Positions 1-8,969 are shown, counted from the stretch's first letter. The stretch: DNA of 64,000 bases from Lysobacter sp. Root916 (GCF_001429785.1 NZ_LMJF01000001.1:1180860-1244859), one strand, 5' to 3'. Notes: generated by a model not told the origin, from the sequence alone. Program-made: numbers and translations.

Positions 1-308
1 ACGTCGCGCGCCACGGCGCCGGACTTGGCGCGGCGGATGCTTTCGATGTCGGCGTTCCAACGCGCCGACAGGTATTCGGCGTCCACCGTCGGCGCCGAGT
101 AGCGCGCCGCGTTGCTGATCGAGCCGTTGTAGCCGGCGAAGATCGAATCGCCGTACGCGACGACGCGGTACTTGGTGCTGGTCCCGGCCCGGTCGATGGT
201 CCACGACACGTTCTGGTTGAGCGTGCTGGCCATGGCCGGAGCCGCGAGCGCAAGCAGCGCAGCAGCCGACAGCCACCGCCCCGCCCTGGTGCGGAACAGA
301 GTCTTCAT
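1..308 (-). CDS. Secreted SGNH/GDSL-type hydrolase, N-terminal part
   Basis: This gene runs off the left edge; only the first about 102 codons are present, starting at an ATG at 308. The protein begins with a signal peptide (KTLFRTRAGRWL, then an Ala/Leu-rich core ending AAPAMA). It then carries AYGDSIFAGYNGS at about residues 54-66, which matches block I (GDS) of SGNH hydrolases with the nucleophilic Ser. Known members are secreted esterases or polysaccharide-active enzymes; the substrate cannot be told from this fragment. The catalytic Asp-His pair would lie outside the window. Confidence 0.7.
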   Translation of the reverse strand, partial: MKTLFRTRAGRWLSAAALLALAAPAMASTLNQNVSWTIDRAGTSTKYRVVAYGDSIFAGYNGSISNAARYSAPTVDAEYLSARWNADIESIRRAKSGAVARD

Positions 309-550
309 CCTTAATTCCCCTTCGAAATGATGTGCGCCACGGACACCGGTTGGTGCCCGCTGAGAAAACGCTAAACCCGATCACGATGAGGACGCCCGCA
401 GTTTTCCGGGCGTCTCTCCCCCTACCATCGCCCCCAGACGCTAGCGTACGGTCCGGGGCGGCGCAATGTGCGCTGCAACAGTCGCGACGGGCTGCATCAC
501 GTTTTCGCATATGGCCGACCTGCGTCGGGCCAGGCTGCGCGCGCTTGCGA

Positions 551-1477
551 TCATTGCGAGGGCGCGTGCGGCAGCGGGTCCGCATCGGCTGCAGCCGCCG
601 CGGGTACCGAACCCTTCCACTTCCACAGGATCGAAATCAGGATCGCGTCCACGACCACCGCGAAGATGCTGGCTTCGGGGCCGAAACTGCCGCCGGTCAC
701 CCACTGCGGCCGGTCCAGCAGTTGCGGATGGAACCAGCCCGCGTGCGCGAAGCCGCTGACGTCGAAGCCCAACAGATAACCCTGCGCCCAGTTCCAACCC
801 AGGTGGATGCCGACGGGCATGGCCAGACTGCGCGTGCGCAGATAGGCCAGGCCCAGCAGGACCGCGCCCAGGAACAGTTCGATCGTCGCCCAGACCAGGG
901 TGCCGCCCTGCATGTCCGGGTTGCCCCAGTGACTGCTCGCGAACAGCAGGCCCAAGGCCAATTGCGCGACCCACACGCCGGCGCCGGCGATCAGTCGCTG
1001 GAATACGAAGCCTCGGAACAGGGTTTCCTCGAACAAGGCCACGAACAAGAAGATGTAGAGGCCATAGGCCAGCAGGCCGAAGCTGCGCGCCGGGTCCAGT
1101 TCCAGCCGCACGCCGCCGACCGCCCAGATCATCGCGACCGCAAGCACGGCCGTCGTCAAGCCAAGCAAGGAACCCACGCCCAGCTCCCTGGCCCAGCGCG
1201 CATTCAACACGAAACCGATGCTGGACAGCGGCTCCTTGCGCAGACGCACGCAGATCCAGGTGACCAGCAGCAGGAAGACGAAGCGCAGCGGTTCCAGGGC
1301 CTCCTGCGACGCGCCCCAGCCCTGCAGCGCCCGGCTCACCGGGGTGTAGACGAAACGGCTGGCGAACATCAGCGCGGCGAAGATCAGGATCCACCAGCCG
1401 TTGCGCACGCGTCCGTTCGAGTCGAGAAATAGGCGTTTCAAGGTGTCCTCGGGGCGATGTCGGGTGACGACAGGCAT
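551..1477 (-). CDS. CPBP family intramembrane glutamic endopeptidase
   Basis: A 308-residue multi-pass inner-membrane protein of the CPBP (Abi/CAAX protease) family. The family signature is visible: EETLFRG at residues 150-156, a His at 183 in a conserved hydrophobic segment (FASSHWGN), and IHLGWNW with His225 and Asn229. These make up the membrane-embedded active site (Glu-Glu-Arg, His, His/Asn). About eight hydrophobic segments are seen. Family members cleave membrane substrates, and bacterial ones often serve in peptide self-immunity or maturation, but no target gene is adjacent here. The ATG at 1477 lies about 40 bp from a perfect 18-bp palindrome, so the gene may be under a dimeric repressor. 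Confidence 0.85.
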   Translation of the reverse strand: MPVVTRHRPEDTLKRLFLDSNGRVRNGWWILIFAALMFASRFVYTPVSRALQGWGASQEALEPLRFVFLLLVTWICVRLRKEPLSSIGFVLNARWARELGVGSLLGLTTAVLAVAMIWAVGGVRLELDPARSFGLLAYGLYIFLFVALFEETLFRGFVFQRLIAGAGVWVAQLALGLLFASSHWGNPDMQGGTLVWATIELFLGAVLLGLAYLRTRSLAMPVGIHLGWNWAQGYLLGFDVSGFAHAGWFHPQLLDRPQWVTGGSFGPEASIFAVVVDAILISILWKWKGSVPAAAAADADPLPHAPSQ

Positions 1478-1519
1478 GTGCTCGTCGGTTGCCGACGGTC
1501 AGGATCGTGCCGGCGAATA

Positions 1520-1537
1520 TATCTTCACGTGAAGATA
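1520..1537. promoter_or_regulatory. Perfect 18-bp palindrome, probable operator
   Basis: TATCTTCACGTGAAGATA is its own reverse complement over all 18 bases. It sits 43 bp upstream of the CPBP protease start, where a promoter is expected. The ATCTTnA...TnAAGAT shape resembles operators of MarR-type dimeric regulators. No regulator gene is adjacent, so the binding protein is unknown. Confidence 0.5.
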
Positions 1538-1738
1538 CTCGATGTAAACACTATCCCGCTGAGACCGCAACTGACGGCGGTCATGGCGCAGGCAAGGGTG
1601 CCGTGCCTGCGCTCCAAGGCAGTCGCGTCCGCATTAGCCCGCGGAAGTCTCCATAAAGGCGTCGGCGCTTGGCTGCGGGGCGGGCCGGGAACGGACGCGC
1701 CCCGGTCGATACGACCGGTTCGGTGCGCGGTTAGGGCC

Positions 1739-2542
1739 TCAACGGCGCAGGGCCGCCTCGCACAGGCGCGCGATCACCCCGCTGCCCTGCTCCGCTTCCA
1801 GCGCGTCGGCGGGCGAGAACTCGGTCAGGGTAAGTCCGACCAGATCCGCCGCCTCGGCGATGCGACGCACCAGGGCGACCGCATCGTCCACGCGCAGATC
1901 GCCATCGGTATAGGCCAGGTAGGGAAACTCGCTGGGTTCGAGCACGTCGAGGTCGAAGTGGATGTGCACGGGCCCGTTGGGAAGCTGCGTCGGGTCCAGG
2001 GTCTGCAGGTCCAGTTCGCGCCGCAGCGCCCAGTCGCCTTCGTCTCCGACGTGGATGCCGAAGTAGCGCAAGCGCCCGGGATCGAGCGGCGCGCCCATTA
2101 GCGACCGCATCGGCGCGGGCGCGCGGCCAAGGACGGCCGCGACCGGCATGCCATGGAAGCTGCCGCTGGGCGAGGTTTCGGGCGTGTTCGCATCGAGGTG
2201 GGCATCGATCCAGATCACGGTGAGCTGCGGATGGGTGCGATGCAGATGATCGATCACCGCGATATCGACGGCACAGTCGCCACCGGCGGTCAGCACGCGT
2301 TTGGCGCCCGAGCGCGCGAGGATGTTCTGGGCATCGCGGAACTGCTCGAGGATCGCACTCCAGCGCCGCACGCCGTGGGCGTCGCCCTCGGCGGCGCTTA
2401 CCGGCACCCGCTGCAGGGGCGCGAAGCGCGCGCAGACCGCGGCGGCGGCCGCGGCACCGCGCGCCAGGTTGCGATGGCGTCCGGAGCCCTGCCATTGCGG
2501 GTACGCCAGAACCAGGTCGAACGCGTTGGAATTCGGTGGCAT
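1739..2542 (-). CDS. Arginase-family (ureohydrolase fold) protein
   Basis: A 267-residue cytosolic protein with the arginase/agmatinase/formimidoylglutamase fold. Metal-binding motifs are in order: GGDCA (87-91), DAHLD (113-117) in WIDAHLDANTP, and HFDLDVLEP with Asp197 and Asp199. The first motif is normally GGDHS; here the metal-ligand His is Cys90, a variant seen in a subgroup whose substrate is not arginine for certain. The rest of the dinuclear manganese site is kept. The ATG at 2542 was chosen because GGAGGG lies just ahead of it and the homology starts there; a longer frame goes up to 2608. Reaction unassigned. Confidence 0.8.
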   Translation of the reverse strand: MPPNSNAFDLVLAYPQWQGSGRHRNLARGAAAAAAVCARFAPLQRVPVSAAEGDAHGVRRWSAILEQFRDAQNILARSGAKRVLTAGGDCAVDIAVIDHLHRTHPQLTVIWIDAHLDANTPETSPSGSFHGMPVAAVLGRAPAPMRSLMGAPLDPGRLRYFGIHVGDEGDWALRRELDLQTLDPTQLPNGPVHIHFDLDVLEPSEFPYLAYTDGDLRVDDAVALVRRIAEAADLVGLTLTEFSPADALEAEQGSGVIARLCEAALRR

Positions 2543-2612
2543 CGGTTCATTCCCTCCAGGACGCCGCGCGCGGTGCCGGCCGGATCGCTTCGCCGCGCGC
2601 TCCCCCATCAGC

Positions 2613-3029
2613 CTACTTGCAGGCGTCGTACACCCTGTCGTTCAAGGCCCGGCGCGCGTCGTAGCCTACGTCGTCGTTGTGCTGACGCAGGATGGCCTCG
2701 CGTCGGGCCTTGGCCGCCGCGCAGGCGTCGGTTGCGGCCGGCGACGGTGCGTAGGCGGCGCTGGCCCGCGAACCGTCGGTGCCGGCCAGGCGCGATAAGT
2801 ACCGCGAATCCGCCTCGCCTTGTTTACGCCGATAGTGGCGCCGCCACAATTCGTCGTTGCTAGGCGGCGGCGCCGGCGTTGCGTCCCAGGACTTCACCGC
2901 CTTCTGCGCGGGCGCGCAGGGCTCGCTTTGATAGCTGACCGCTCCGCCCTTGCCGACGCACTTGTGCACGCTTTGGCCCTGGACCGTGCCAGCGAACGCC
3001 AGCAACAGGCATGCGAGTCCGATTCGCAT
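2613..3029 (-). CDS. Small secreted DUF4124-type protein
   Basis: 138 residues with a signal peptide ending GTVQG. It is followed by the DUF4124-like block SVHKCVGKGGAVSYQSEPC, two Cys that probably form a disulphide, then a charged helical tail with RYLSRLAGTDGS and a C-terminal Cys. A paralogue with the same layout (KCV.RSGAVSYQSEPC, RYLSRLAGTD, C-terminal EACK) is encoded at 10461-10874. Periplasmic location is expected; the function of the family is not known. The start at 3029 gives an intact signal peptide. Confidence 0.75.
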   Translation of the reverse strand: MRIGLACLLLAFAGTVQGQSVHKCVGKGGAVSYQSEPCAPAQKAVKSWDATPAPPPSNDELWRRHYRRKQGEADSRYLSRLAGTDGSRASAAYAPSPAATDACAAAKARREAILRQHNDDVGYDARRALNDRVYDACK

Positions 3030-3205
3030 CCATCACCCCCCGGTTGATAAGCGCAGGCTAGCAGACCTGAGCCGCGGCGCCCTGGCCCCCGCAACGCACG
3101 GTCACGAACCGCCGCCTGAACGCTGCGCCGCTCGCTGCGGGACTGGCTGGCCGATCGCTCTGGCGCGACGCGATACTGTGGGCCGATGCCCTATTCGGAA
3201 TCCCT

Positions 3206-3706
3206 ATGCGTAGCCTTCTGCTGACGGCCCTGTTGCTGCCGTGGTGCGCTTGCGCTGCCGAGGCCACGCCGGAGCAAGCCGTGTCGACGTTGTGGCGCGC
3301 CTCGTCCAATGAAGCCGGAGGCAGCGCGGATCTGACCGCGCTGGAACGGCTATTCCATGCCGATGCGGTGGTCTTCGGCGGCCGCTACAAGGACGGCGCG
3401 CCGGTGGTTCGGCGCTGGTCCGCCGCCGATTTCCTGAAAAACTTCCAGGGCGTGCGCAAGCAAGGCTTCCACGAATGCGAAGTCGCGCGCGTGGTCCACA
3501 CCTACGATCGTTTCGCGGTGGCCTACAGCGTGGTCGAATCCCGGGCCGACAAGCACGCGGCGCGTCCGGACTTCGTCGGCGTCAACAGCGTCCAGCTCTA
3601 CAAGGTGGGCACGCAGTGGCAGGTGCTGTCCTTGTACTACCACGTCGAGAAGCAGGGGTCGCCGATTCCGACCGACGCTGGACGCTCGGGGCAGTGCATC
3701 GGTTAA
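3206..3706 (+). CDS. Secreted NTF2-like (SnoaL/DUF4440-type) protein
   Basis: 166 residues. An N-terminal signal peptide (RSLLLTALLLPWCACAAEA) precedes one alpha/beta domain with the cone-shaped NTF2-like pattern: helix with LTALERLFHADAVVFGG, DFLKNF..., then strands ending WQVLSLYYHVE. Such domains bind small ligands or serve as lumazine/ketosteroid-isomerase-like scaffolds. No catalytic residues can be assigned. The Cys in the signal region could be a weak lipobox, but no Gly/Ala-Cys is well placed. Likely periplasmic. Confidence 0.65.
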   Translation: MRSLLLTALLLPWCACAAEATPEQAVSTLWRASSNEAGGSADLTALERLFHADAVVFGGRYKDGAPVVRRWSAADFLKNFQGVRKQGFHECEVARVVHTYDRFAVAYSVVESRADKHAARPDFVGVNSVQLYKVGTQWQVLSLYYHVEKQGSPIPTDAGRSGQCIG

Positions 3707-3742
3707 GCGCCCGGACTGCCGGGGTCCCGCGCCTTGGCGGCC

Positions 3743-4357
3743 TCAGTCCGGCAATAAGCTCCACTGCGAACCCTGCAGTTGGAAGCGCACCCGTTTGGAG
3801 CCTGCGCCGGCACCGGGCGTATGCAGTTGCGCATCGCATTCGACCGCGCCGCTGTCGCGGTCCAGATCGCAGGACTCCAGCGCGGCGACTTCGAGGGCGA
3901 GCGCGAACCGACGATACTCGGCGGCGCGCCGGGCATCGGTTTCGCGCGCGCCCAGCGCCTGCAAATGTTCGCGCAGCAGCGCTTGCGCGCTGCCCAGGGT
4001 CGGTTGCGGAGCCTCGATATCGGACCGTTTGACCAGCCGCCAGTGCGCACCGTCCAGGTCGAAGGCGAAGACCTGATACGCATCGCGCATCGGCGCTTCG
4101 ATCTTGACGATGCAGGCGGTCTGCGCGGGGACCAGCGACTGACACCCTTGCACGAGCGAGAACTTCAGCGATTCCAGCAAGGCCCGGCCGAGCGGCGACG
4201 CCGCCGCCTGGGGCCCGGCCCGTTCCGCGCTCAAGGCCGCGTACAAGGCGGCATTGGCCTGATCCAGGGTCGGCGCCGCATCCAGGGCCAGGGCCTGACC
4301 CGACGCGAGCGACAGGACGAATAAAGCATAACGGCGTGCGAGCGCGGTGAGCGGCAT
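3743..4357 (-). CDS. Hypothetical secreted protein
   Basis: I recognise no family. The frame is open to 4399, but the Met at 4357 gives a standard signal peptide (PLTALARRYALFVLSLASGQALA), so it is preferred. The mature part of about 180 residues is helical at first (LDQANAALYAALSAERA) with five Cys, and ends in beta-rich VRFQLQGSQWSLLPD. The strand-rich C-terminus and paired Cys suggest a periplasmic protein. It stands alone between two genes on the opposite strand. Confidence 0.6.
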   Translation of the reverse strand: MPLTALARRYALFVLSLASGQALALDAAPTLDQANAALYAALSAERAGPQAAASPLGRALLESLKFSLVQGCQSLVPAQTACIVKIEAPMRDAYQVFAFDLDGAHWRLVKRSDIEAPQPTLGSAQALLREHLQALGARETDARRAAEYRRFALALEVAALESCDLDRDSGAVECDAQLHTPGAGAGSKRVRFQLQGSQWSLLPD

Positions 4358-4594
4358 TCGGGAAGACTGCGTGGAGCGGACGAAGACCGCGGGCGGCATA
4401 GTCTAAAGGCACGGCGCTATCGACGAAGGAGCAGGACGCCACCGTCGCAGCGCCTCCGCTTCGGCTGTCAAGCCTCTTGAGTTCACCGTCGTCCGGCCTA
4501 CTCGGGCCGCTATCGCCGAGGCGGTGCGGCGCTACCATGCAGGCGCAGCACGACCAGCCGATTCCAAACCGCCTACGACGAATGGAATGCCCCC

Positions 4595-5512
4595 ATGCGA
4601 GCCACACGCCTGCTTCTGACCACCGTATCCCTGCTCCTGCTCACCGCCGCCGTCCCGGCCCAGCGCGGCCCGGAAATACGCGTCGACGATGTCGAACGCT
4701 TCTATGCGATCTACGATCGCGCCGGCGGCAAGCCGAGCGCGGAAGAACTGCAGCGCGACTATCTGGATCAGGGCAGCCCTGGCTTGCTGGAGTTCGCTCG
4801 GATGCGCAGGATCACCGGCGAACGCATCGCCGGCATGATCGCCGAGCGGCCCGCGCTGTACACCAACGCCAAGCGCTGCGTGGACGTGCTGCCCGCGGTG
4901 GAGACCCGGCTGGGCACAGCGCTGGGCAAGCTCAGCCAGTACTACCCGCCTACGCGTTTCCCTCCGGTGACCCTGGCGATCGGGCGCGGCAAGCCGGTCG
5001 GCACCGCCAACGCCAGCGGGGTGATGATTGGGTTGGAGTCTCTGTGCGCGGTGGACGTCCTCAACCCCAATCTGGAGGACCGCTTCGTCTACGTGATCGC
5101 ACACGAGTACGCGCACGTGCTGCAACCGGCCGCGCAGGTGGAGGACTCCAATAGCACGGTGCTCAAGGCCTCGCTGATCGAAGGCGGCGCCGAATTCGTG
5201 GGCGAGCTGATCTCCGGTTCGGTCGGTTACAGCCATCTGCGCGCCGCGACGCGCGGAAAGGAACTGGCGCTGGAAACCGCGTTCCTTGCCGACCAGGACC
5301 AGAAAGCCGAAGGCTCGGCCTGGCTGTACAACGGCCTGGGCACGCCTGAGCGCCCGGGCGACCTGGGTTACTGGGTCGGCTATCGCATCGCCAAGGCCTA
5401 CTACCGTCAGGCCAAGGACAAACGGGCCGCGGTGCGCGAGATCATCGAATTCGAAGACGCCAAGGCCTTCCTGGCCAAGAGCGGATGGAAGCCAGGTATG
5501 CAGTTGGATTGA
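4595..5512 (+). CDS. Secreted zinc metallopeptidase (gluzincin-like, DUF2268-type)
   Basis: 305 residues. A signal peptide ends near AAVPAQ (residue 23). The zinc motif is HEYAH at 170-174 within VIAHEYAHVLQP, and a second part, EGGAEFVGE at 196-204, supplies the third ligand Glu. This HExxH plus downstream GxAE layout is the gluzincin pattern of DUF2268-like predicted Zn-dependent proteases. The mature enzyme should act in the periplasm or outside; the substrate is unknown. The ATG at 4595 follows the short leader and no earlier in-frame start fits the signal peptide. Confidence 0.75.
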   Translation: MRATRLLLTTVSLLLLTAAVPAQRGPEIRVDDVERFYAIYDRAGGKPSAEELQRDYLDQGSPGLLEFARMRRITGERIAGMIAERPALYTNAKRCVDVLPAVETRLGTALGKLSQYYPPTRFPPVTLAIGRGKPVGTANASGVMIGLESLCAVDVLNPNLEDRFVYVIAHEYAHVLQPAAQVEDSNSTVLKASLIEGGAEFVGELISGSVGYSHLRAATRGKELALETAFLADQDQKAEGSAWLYNGLGTPERPGDLGYWVGYRIAKAYYRQAKDKRAAVREIIEFEDAKAFLAKSGWKPGMQLD

Positions 5513-5560
5513 GGCATCGCGGCGGGTCGGCGCCGACGACGCGCCGACCACCGCCGCCCG

Positions 5561-6247
5561 TCAGCCATCGACCGCGCGCTGCGCGTTCGTCTCCTTGGGG
5601 AAGCCCTTGACCAGCAGCCAGCACAGCAACGTCAGGTAGACCAAGGCCAAGGGAGCGATCAAGGGATAGATCACCGGCAGCCCGAACAAAGGGCGACCGA
5701 CGGAGAACATCTGCGCCGTCGCCGCCGCGATGCCGACCACCGCAAGCGCGCGCGGCACCAGCCGCGCCCGGTAAAGAAACGCGAACAGCACCAGTACGCT
5801 CGCACCGCCCATCAGCACGTCCATGAAGTGGATGCTGTTGCGCAACCCGGTCAGCAGGCTCTTGGCCGGCAGGAACAGTTCGCCCGCGTGCGGACCGGCG
5901 GCGGTGTAGGCCTCGCTGAGGCTGGCGAACGCGACCAGGGTGGAACATTCGATCAGGGAGATCGCCAGGGCGGCCGCCGCCAGCCCGAAATAGAAGGTGA
6001 CGATCGCCGGGTGGCTGCGGCGGAAGTGCGCCGACACCAGTGCCGCCACCCATAGTTTCAGCAAGCTGGTGCATAGGCCGATCACCGCGATCAGGCCTAT
6101 CCGATACGGATGCTGCGCGGCATTCACCAGCAGGCCCTCGCCGACGAACAGATCGGTCTGCAGTTTGAAGTTCGAATACATGCCTAAGGCGAAACTGAGC
6201 AGCATGCTCGCCCCGATCCAGCGACCCACGGTGGTGATGTTGTTCAT
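5561..6247 (-). CDS. DUF4386 family membrane protein
   Basis: 228 residues with about six transmembrane segments. The N-terminal GRWIGASMLLSFALGMYSNF and the central LTGLRNSIHFMDVLMGG fit the DUF4386 family. Members are found across bacteria and have no established role. The gene is monocistronic, convergent with the metallopeptidase gene upstream of it on the map. The ATG at 6247 is the first start that keeps all of the first membrane segment. Confidence 0.7.
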   Translation of the reverse strand: MNNITTVGRWIGASMLLSFALGMYSNFKLQTDLFVGEGLLVNAAQHPYRIGLIAVIGLCTSLLKLWVAALVSAHFRRSHPAIVTFYFGLAAAALAISLIECSTLVAFASLSEAYTAAGPHAGELFLPAKSLLTGLRNSIHFMDVLMGGASVLVLFAFLYRARLVPRALAVVGIAAATAQMFSVGRPLFGLPVIYPLIAPLALVYLTLLCWLLVKGFPKETNAQRAVDG

Positions 6248-6388
6248 CTCGTCCCTTCGTTCCCCGCCTCATCGGCGAGGCCCACTGTCGTCATGCGTCG
6301 CCAGCGCGTTCAAGCGCGACAACGACAGGCGACGACAAGGACTGGATGAATGCCGGCCAGGCGCGACCGGTGGCGCGGACCGGCCCGC

Positions 6389-6784
6389 TCAGCGACGGAA
6401 GAATGAGGCCTGCAGGAAGCGCATCCCGGCCAGGATCTGGGCGACGCGTTCGCCCGACAGGCTGCCGATGCGTTCGCCCAGTCGCGCCTTGTAGACCGTC
6501 GATACCTGCGAGACCACCACCACGCTGCGCTTGCTCAACCCGCCCTCGTCCGGGTCCAGCAGCAGGTTGCCGGGCTCGCTGGCACGGTTCAAGTTGGAAC
6601 TCAGCGCGCACACCACCACCGTGCCGATGCGCGAATGATTGAATACATCGTCCTGCACGATCACGTGCGGATGCGGCGCGCCCGGGATCGAGCCTTTCGT
6701 GGGATCGGGCGGCAGCCAGAACACTTCGCCTTGATTGACGACGCGGGCATGCTCCCCGCCTTGGGCTTCTGGCTCTCGATCCAT
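6389..6784 (-). CDS. MazF/PemK-type endoribonuclease-like toxin, orphan
   Basis: 131 residues. The N-terminal half has the PemK/MazF barrel start, QGEVFWLPPDPTKGSIPG followed by PHVIVQDDVFN (equivalent to the usual RP-VIVQ-D), then IGTVVVCALSSNL and the strand VVVVSQVSTVYKARL. Known members are sequence-specific RNases inhibited by an antitoxin encoded just upstream. Here no antitoxin-sized frame with coding features is found on either side (6248-6388, 6785-7122). It may be a solitary member with another role, or the antitoxin has been lost. Confidence 0.7.
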   Translation of the reverse strand: MDREPEAQGGEHARVVNQGEVFWLPPDPTKGSIPGAPHPHVIVQDDVFNHSRIGTVVVCALSSNLNRASEPGNLLLDPDEGGLSKRSVVVVSQVSTVYKARLGERIGSLSGERVAQILAGMRFLQASFFRR

Positions 6785-7122
6785 GGCTTGCGATACCGGT
6801 GCTGAGGTGCGGTGAGGGCGTGCTGGCGCCGCCGATGCGGGAGCGCGCGGAAGAGAATACTAGGCCTGCCGCCGAAGCGCGGCTGACGCGAATCCGGCGA
6901 CTGCCGCGGTGCGGGTCCGCCTGACTGCACTCCCGGATCGGATCGCGCCGCCCGACTGGGTGGCGAACTGGGACTCCGCTTCGCCCCCGCAAGCTAGCTA
7001 CTCATCGCGCCCTACCCGGCCGCCGTTCCGAGGCCGCGACCCGGCGGGCCCGCCCGCAAGCCCAAAGGCATCGCCCGCCACCAACTTCCGCTAGGCTTTC
7101 GACAAATCCCGGAATACGCACG
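6785..7122. other. Intergenic, no gene seen
   Basis: A 338-bp gap between the divergent PemK-like and ZntB-like genes. It must hold both promoters. The frames open here are GC-rich shadows without coding features, and no antitoxin gene could be made out. Confidence 0.5.
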
Positions 7123-8139
7123 ATGCGCTCGATCGACGCTACTTACGGCTCCAATGAGGATGGACTGATCTGGGGCTATCGGTTCGCGCCCGGCCAGGCC
7201 GCGCAGGCCATCGGCACCGACGCGGTCGCGGCGTTCCTGGCCGCGCAAAGCGTCGCCTCCACCGGCGAGTTCCTGTGGCTGCATTTCTCGCTCTCCAATC
7301 AGGGCGCGGAGCGCTATCTGCGGCGCGTGCTGGATCTGCCCGAGGCCTTCTTCGAGTCGCTCGGCAGCCAGGTCGGTTCGACCCGCTTGGAGCAGGACGA
7401 CGATGCCCTGATCGCGGTGATCCACGACGTGCTGTTCGAATCCAGCTTCGATGCCTCCGAGGTCGGCACCACCAGCCTGTGCATCAATCCGCGCCTGATC
7501 GTCAGCGCGCGCCTGCGCCCCTTGCGATCGGTCGACCGGCTGCGCGCGGCGGTACGTGCGGGGCAGCCGTTCCGCTCGCCGGTGGAACTGCTCGCGCATC
7601 TGTTGCGCGATCAGGCCAACGTGCTCAGCGATATCCTGCGCAAGTCGACCGTACGCGTGGACGGCATCGAAGACCGCCTGCTGGCCAATCGCATCGCCAG
7701 CGACCGCACCGAGCTGGGCAGCTTGCGGCGCTCCTTGGTGCGCCTGCAGCGGCTGATGGCGCCGGAGCCGACCGCGCTGTTCCGGCTGTTGAACCGCCCA
7801 CCGGCCTGGGTCGATCGCGACGACGTGCAGGACCTGCAGCAGGCCGCCGAGGAGTTCTCCACCGCGATCGGCGACTCGGCCGCACTGGTCGAGCGCGTCA
7901 AGCTGATCCAGGAAGAACTGGCGGCGCTGGTCAACGAGCAGACCGGTCGCAGCCTGTTCGTGCTGACCGTGGTAACGGTGCTGGCGCTGCCGGTCAACCT
8001 GATCGCGGGCCTGTTCGGCATGAACGTGGGCGGCGTGCCGCTGTCGGAGCACGGCCACGGCTTCGCCATCGTGGTCACCGCCCTGGTGGTGCTGACCGCG
8101 GTGTTGGCCTACCTGGCGTTCGGCCGCAAGCGGGATTGA
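7123..8139 (+). CDS. zntB: CorA/ZntB-family divalent cation transporter
   Basis: 338 residues. A long soluble N-terminal domain of about 275 residues with a helical stalk is followed by two C-terminal membrane segments. The signature GMN (about residues 299-301, in LFGMNVGGVPL) ends the first segment, as in CorA and ZntB pores. The opening, GLIWGYRF, and the GLFGMNVGGVP loop are nearer to ZntB (Zn2+/H+ symport) than to CorA (Mg2+, usually MPEL after GMN). It should form an inner-membrane pentamer. The direction of transport and the true metal are inferred. Confidence 0.85.
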   Translation: MRSIDATYGSNEDGLIWGYRFAPGQAAQAIGTDAVAAFLAAQSVASTGEFLWLHFSLSNQGAERYLRRVLDLPEAFFESLGSQVGSTRLEQDDDALIAVIHDVLFESSFDASEVGTTSLCINPRLIVSARLRPLRSVDRLRAAVRAGQPFRSPVELLAHLLRDQANVLSDILRKSTVRVDGIEDRLLANRIASDRTELGSLRRSLVRLQRLMAPEPTALFRLLNRPPAWVDRDDVQDLQQAAEEFSTAIGDSAALVERVKLIQEELAALVNEQTGRSLFVLTVVTVLALPVNLIAGLFGMNVGGVPLSEHGHGFAIVVTALVVLTAVLAYLAFGRKRD

Positions 8140-8152
8140 GCGCAGCCCGCGC

Positions 8153-8902
8153 TCAGCGGATCGGGAAGTCGTAGGCGGTATCGGGCGTGGGCTCGGGCTT
8201 GTAGGTGTAGTGCCACCACTCCAGCGGATAGTTGACGAAGCCTTCGCGCGCCATCGCGGCCAACAGGCGCTGGCGGTCTTCGCGCTGGGCGGGGCTGGCA
8301 CCGGGCCAATCGGTATGCGCGGAGACGTCGAAATAATCGAAGGGCGTGCCCATGTCCAAGGGCGTGCAGGTGGCCGGATCGCTCGCCGACCCGCAACGCA
8401 TCAGGGTGAGGTCCAAGGTGGCGCCGCGGCTGTGGCCGGAGGTCGGCGAGATGTAGTCGCCGAGCAAGGCGCTCTTGTCCAGTCTGGGGTAATAGGCGGC
8501 CTTGGTGGATTGGTCGTGCAGGTCGCCCGCCCAGGCCACGAAGTCGCCGACCGCGCGGGCCGGGCGATAGCAATCGAAGAGCTTCAGACGCAGGCCTTCG
8601 GTGCGCAGCCTGCGCTCGACCCGTTGCAGGGCCTGCGCAACCGGGCGCAGCAGGTAGCAGCGCGCCGCAGCGTAGCCTTCGACCGGACGGCCGACGAAGT
8701 TGTCGGCGGAGGCGTAGCGGATTTCCAGGGCCAGATCCGGCACCGATGCGCGCACGTCGACCATGCCGGCCGCATCGGCGTCGCTAGCGGGCGACAGGCG
8801 CGGCGCGACCGCGGCGCTCGGCGCTGGTGGCGATGCTGGTGGCGAGGTCGAGACGCAGCCGGACAGGAGCAGCATCAACGGCAGGAAGATGGCGATGCGC
8901 AT
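8153..8902 (-). CDS. D-Ala-D-Ala dipeptidase-like lipoprotein (VanX/DdpX, M15D)
   Basis: 249 residues from the ATG at 8902 (a second ATG at 8914 adds four residues). The lipobox LLSGC places Cys16 as the lipidated residue, so the protein is anchored to a membrane on the periplasmic side. VanX residues are all present: Arg113 in DCYRPA, SGHSRGATLDLTL with zinc ligands His157 and Asp164, and EWWHY with Glu228 and ligand His231. The reaction is hydrolysis of D-Ala-D-Ala. In Gram-negatives such enzymes are thought to recycle wall dipeptide rather than give vancomycin resistance, and no vanHA-type genes are near. Confidence 0.85.
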   Translation of the reverse strand: MRIAIFLPLMLLLSGCVSTSPPASPPAPSAAVAPRLSPASDADAAGMVDVRASVPDLALEIRYASADNFVGRPVEGYAAARCYLLRPVAQALQRVERRLRTEGLRLKLFDCYRPARAVGDFVAWAGDLHDQSTKAAYYPRLDKSALLGDYISPTSGHSRGATLDLTLMRCGSASDPATCTPLDMGTPFDYFDVSAHTDWPGASPAQREDRQRLLAAMAREGFVNYPLEWWHYTYKPEPTPDTAYDFPIR

Positions 8903-8969
8903 GGGCGCCAACATACAGGACCCGGCCCGCGACCGCGGCGGGCGGTCGTGGGCGCGGGTCGGAGCGGAC

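Noticed and set aside
332..1432. 366-residue plus-strand frame
   Set aside because: Shadow of the CPBP protease gene.
8153..8902. Vancomycin-resistance gene
   Set aside because: VanX motifs are real, but without vanH/vanA and in a Gram-negative the protein is more likely a wall-dipeptide recycling enzyme.
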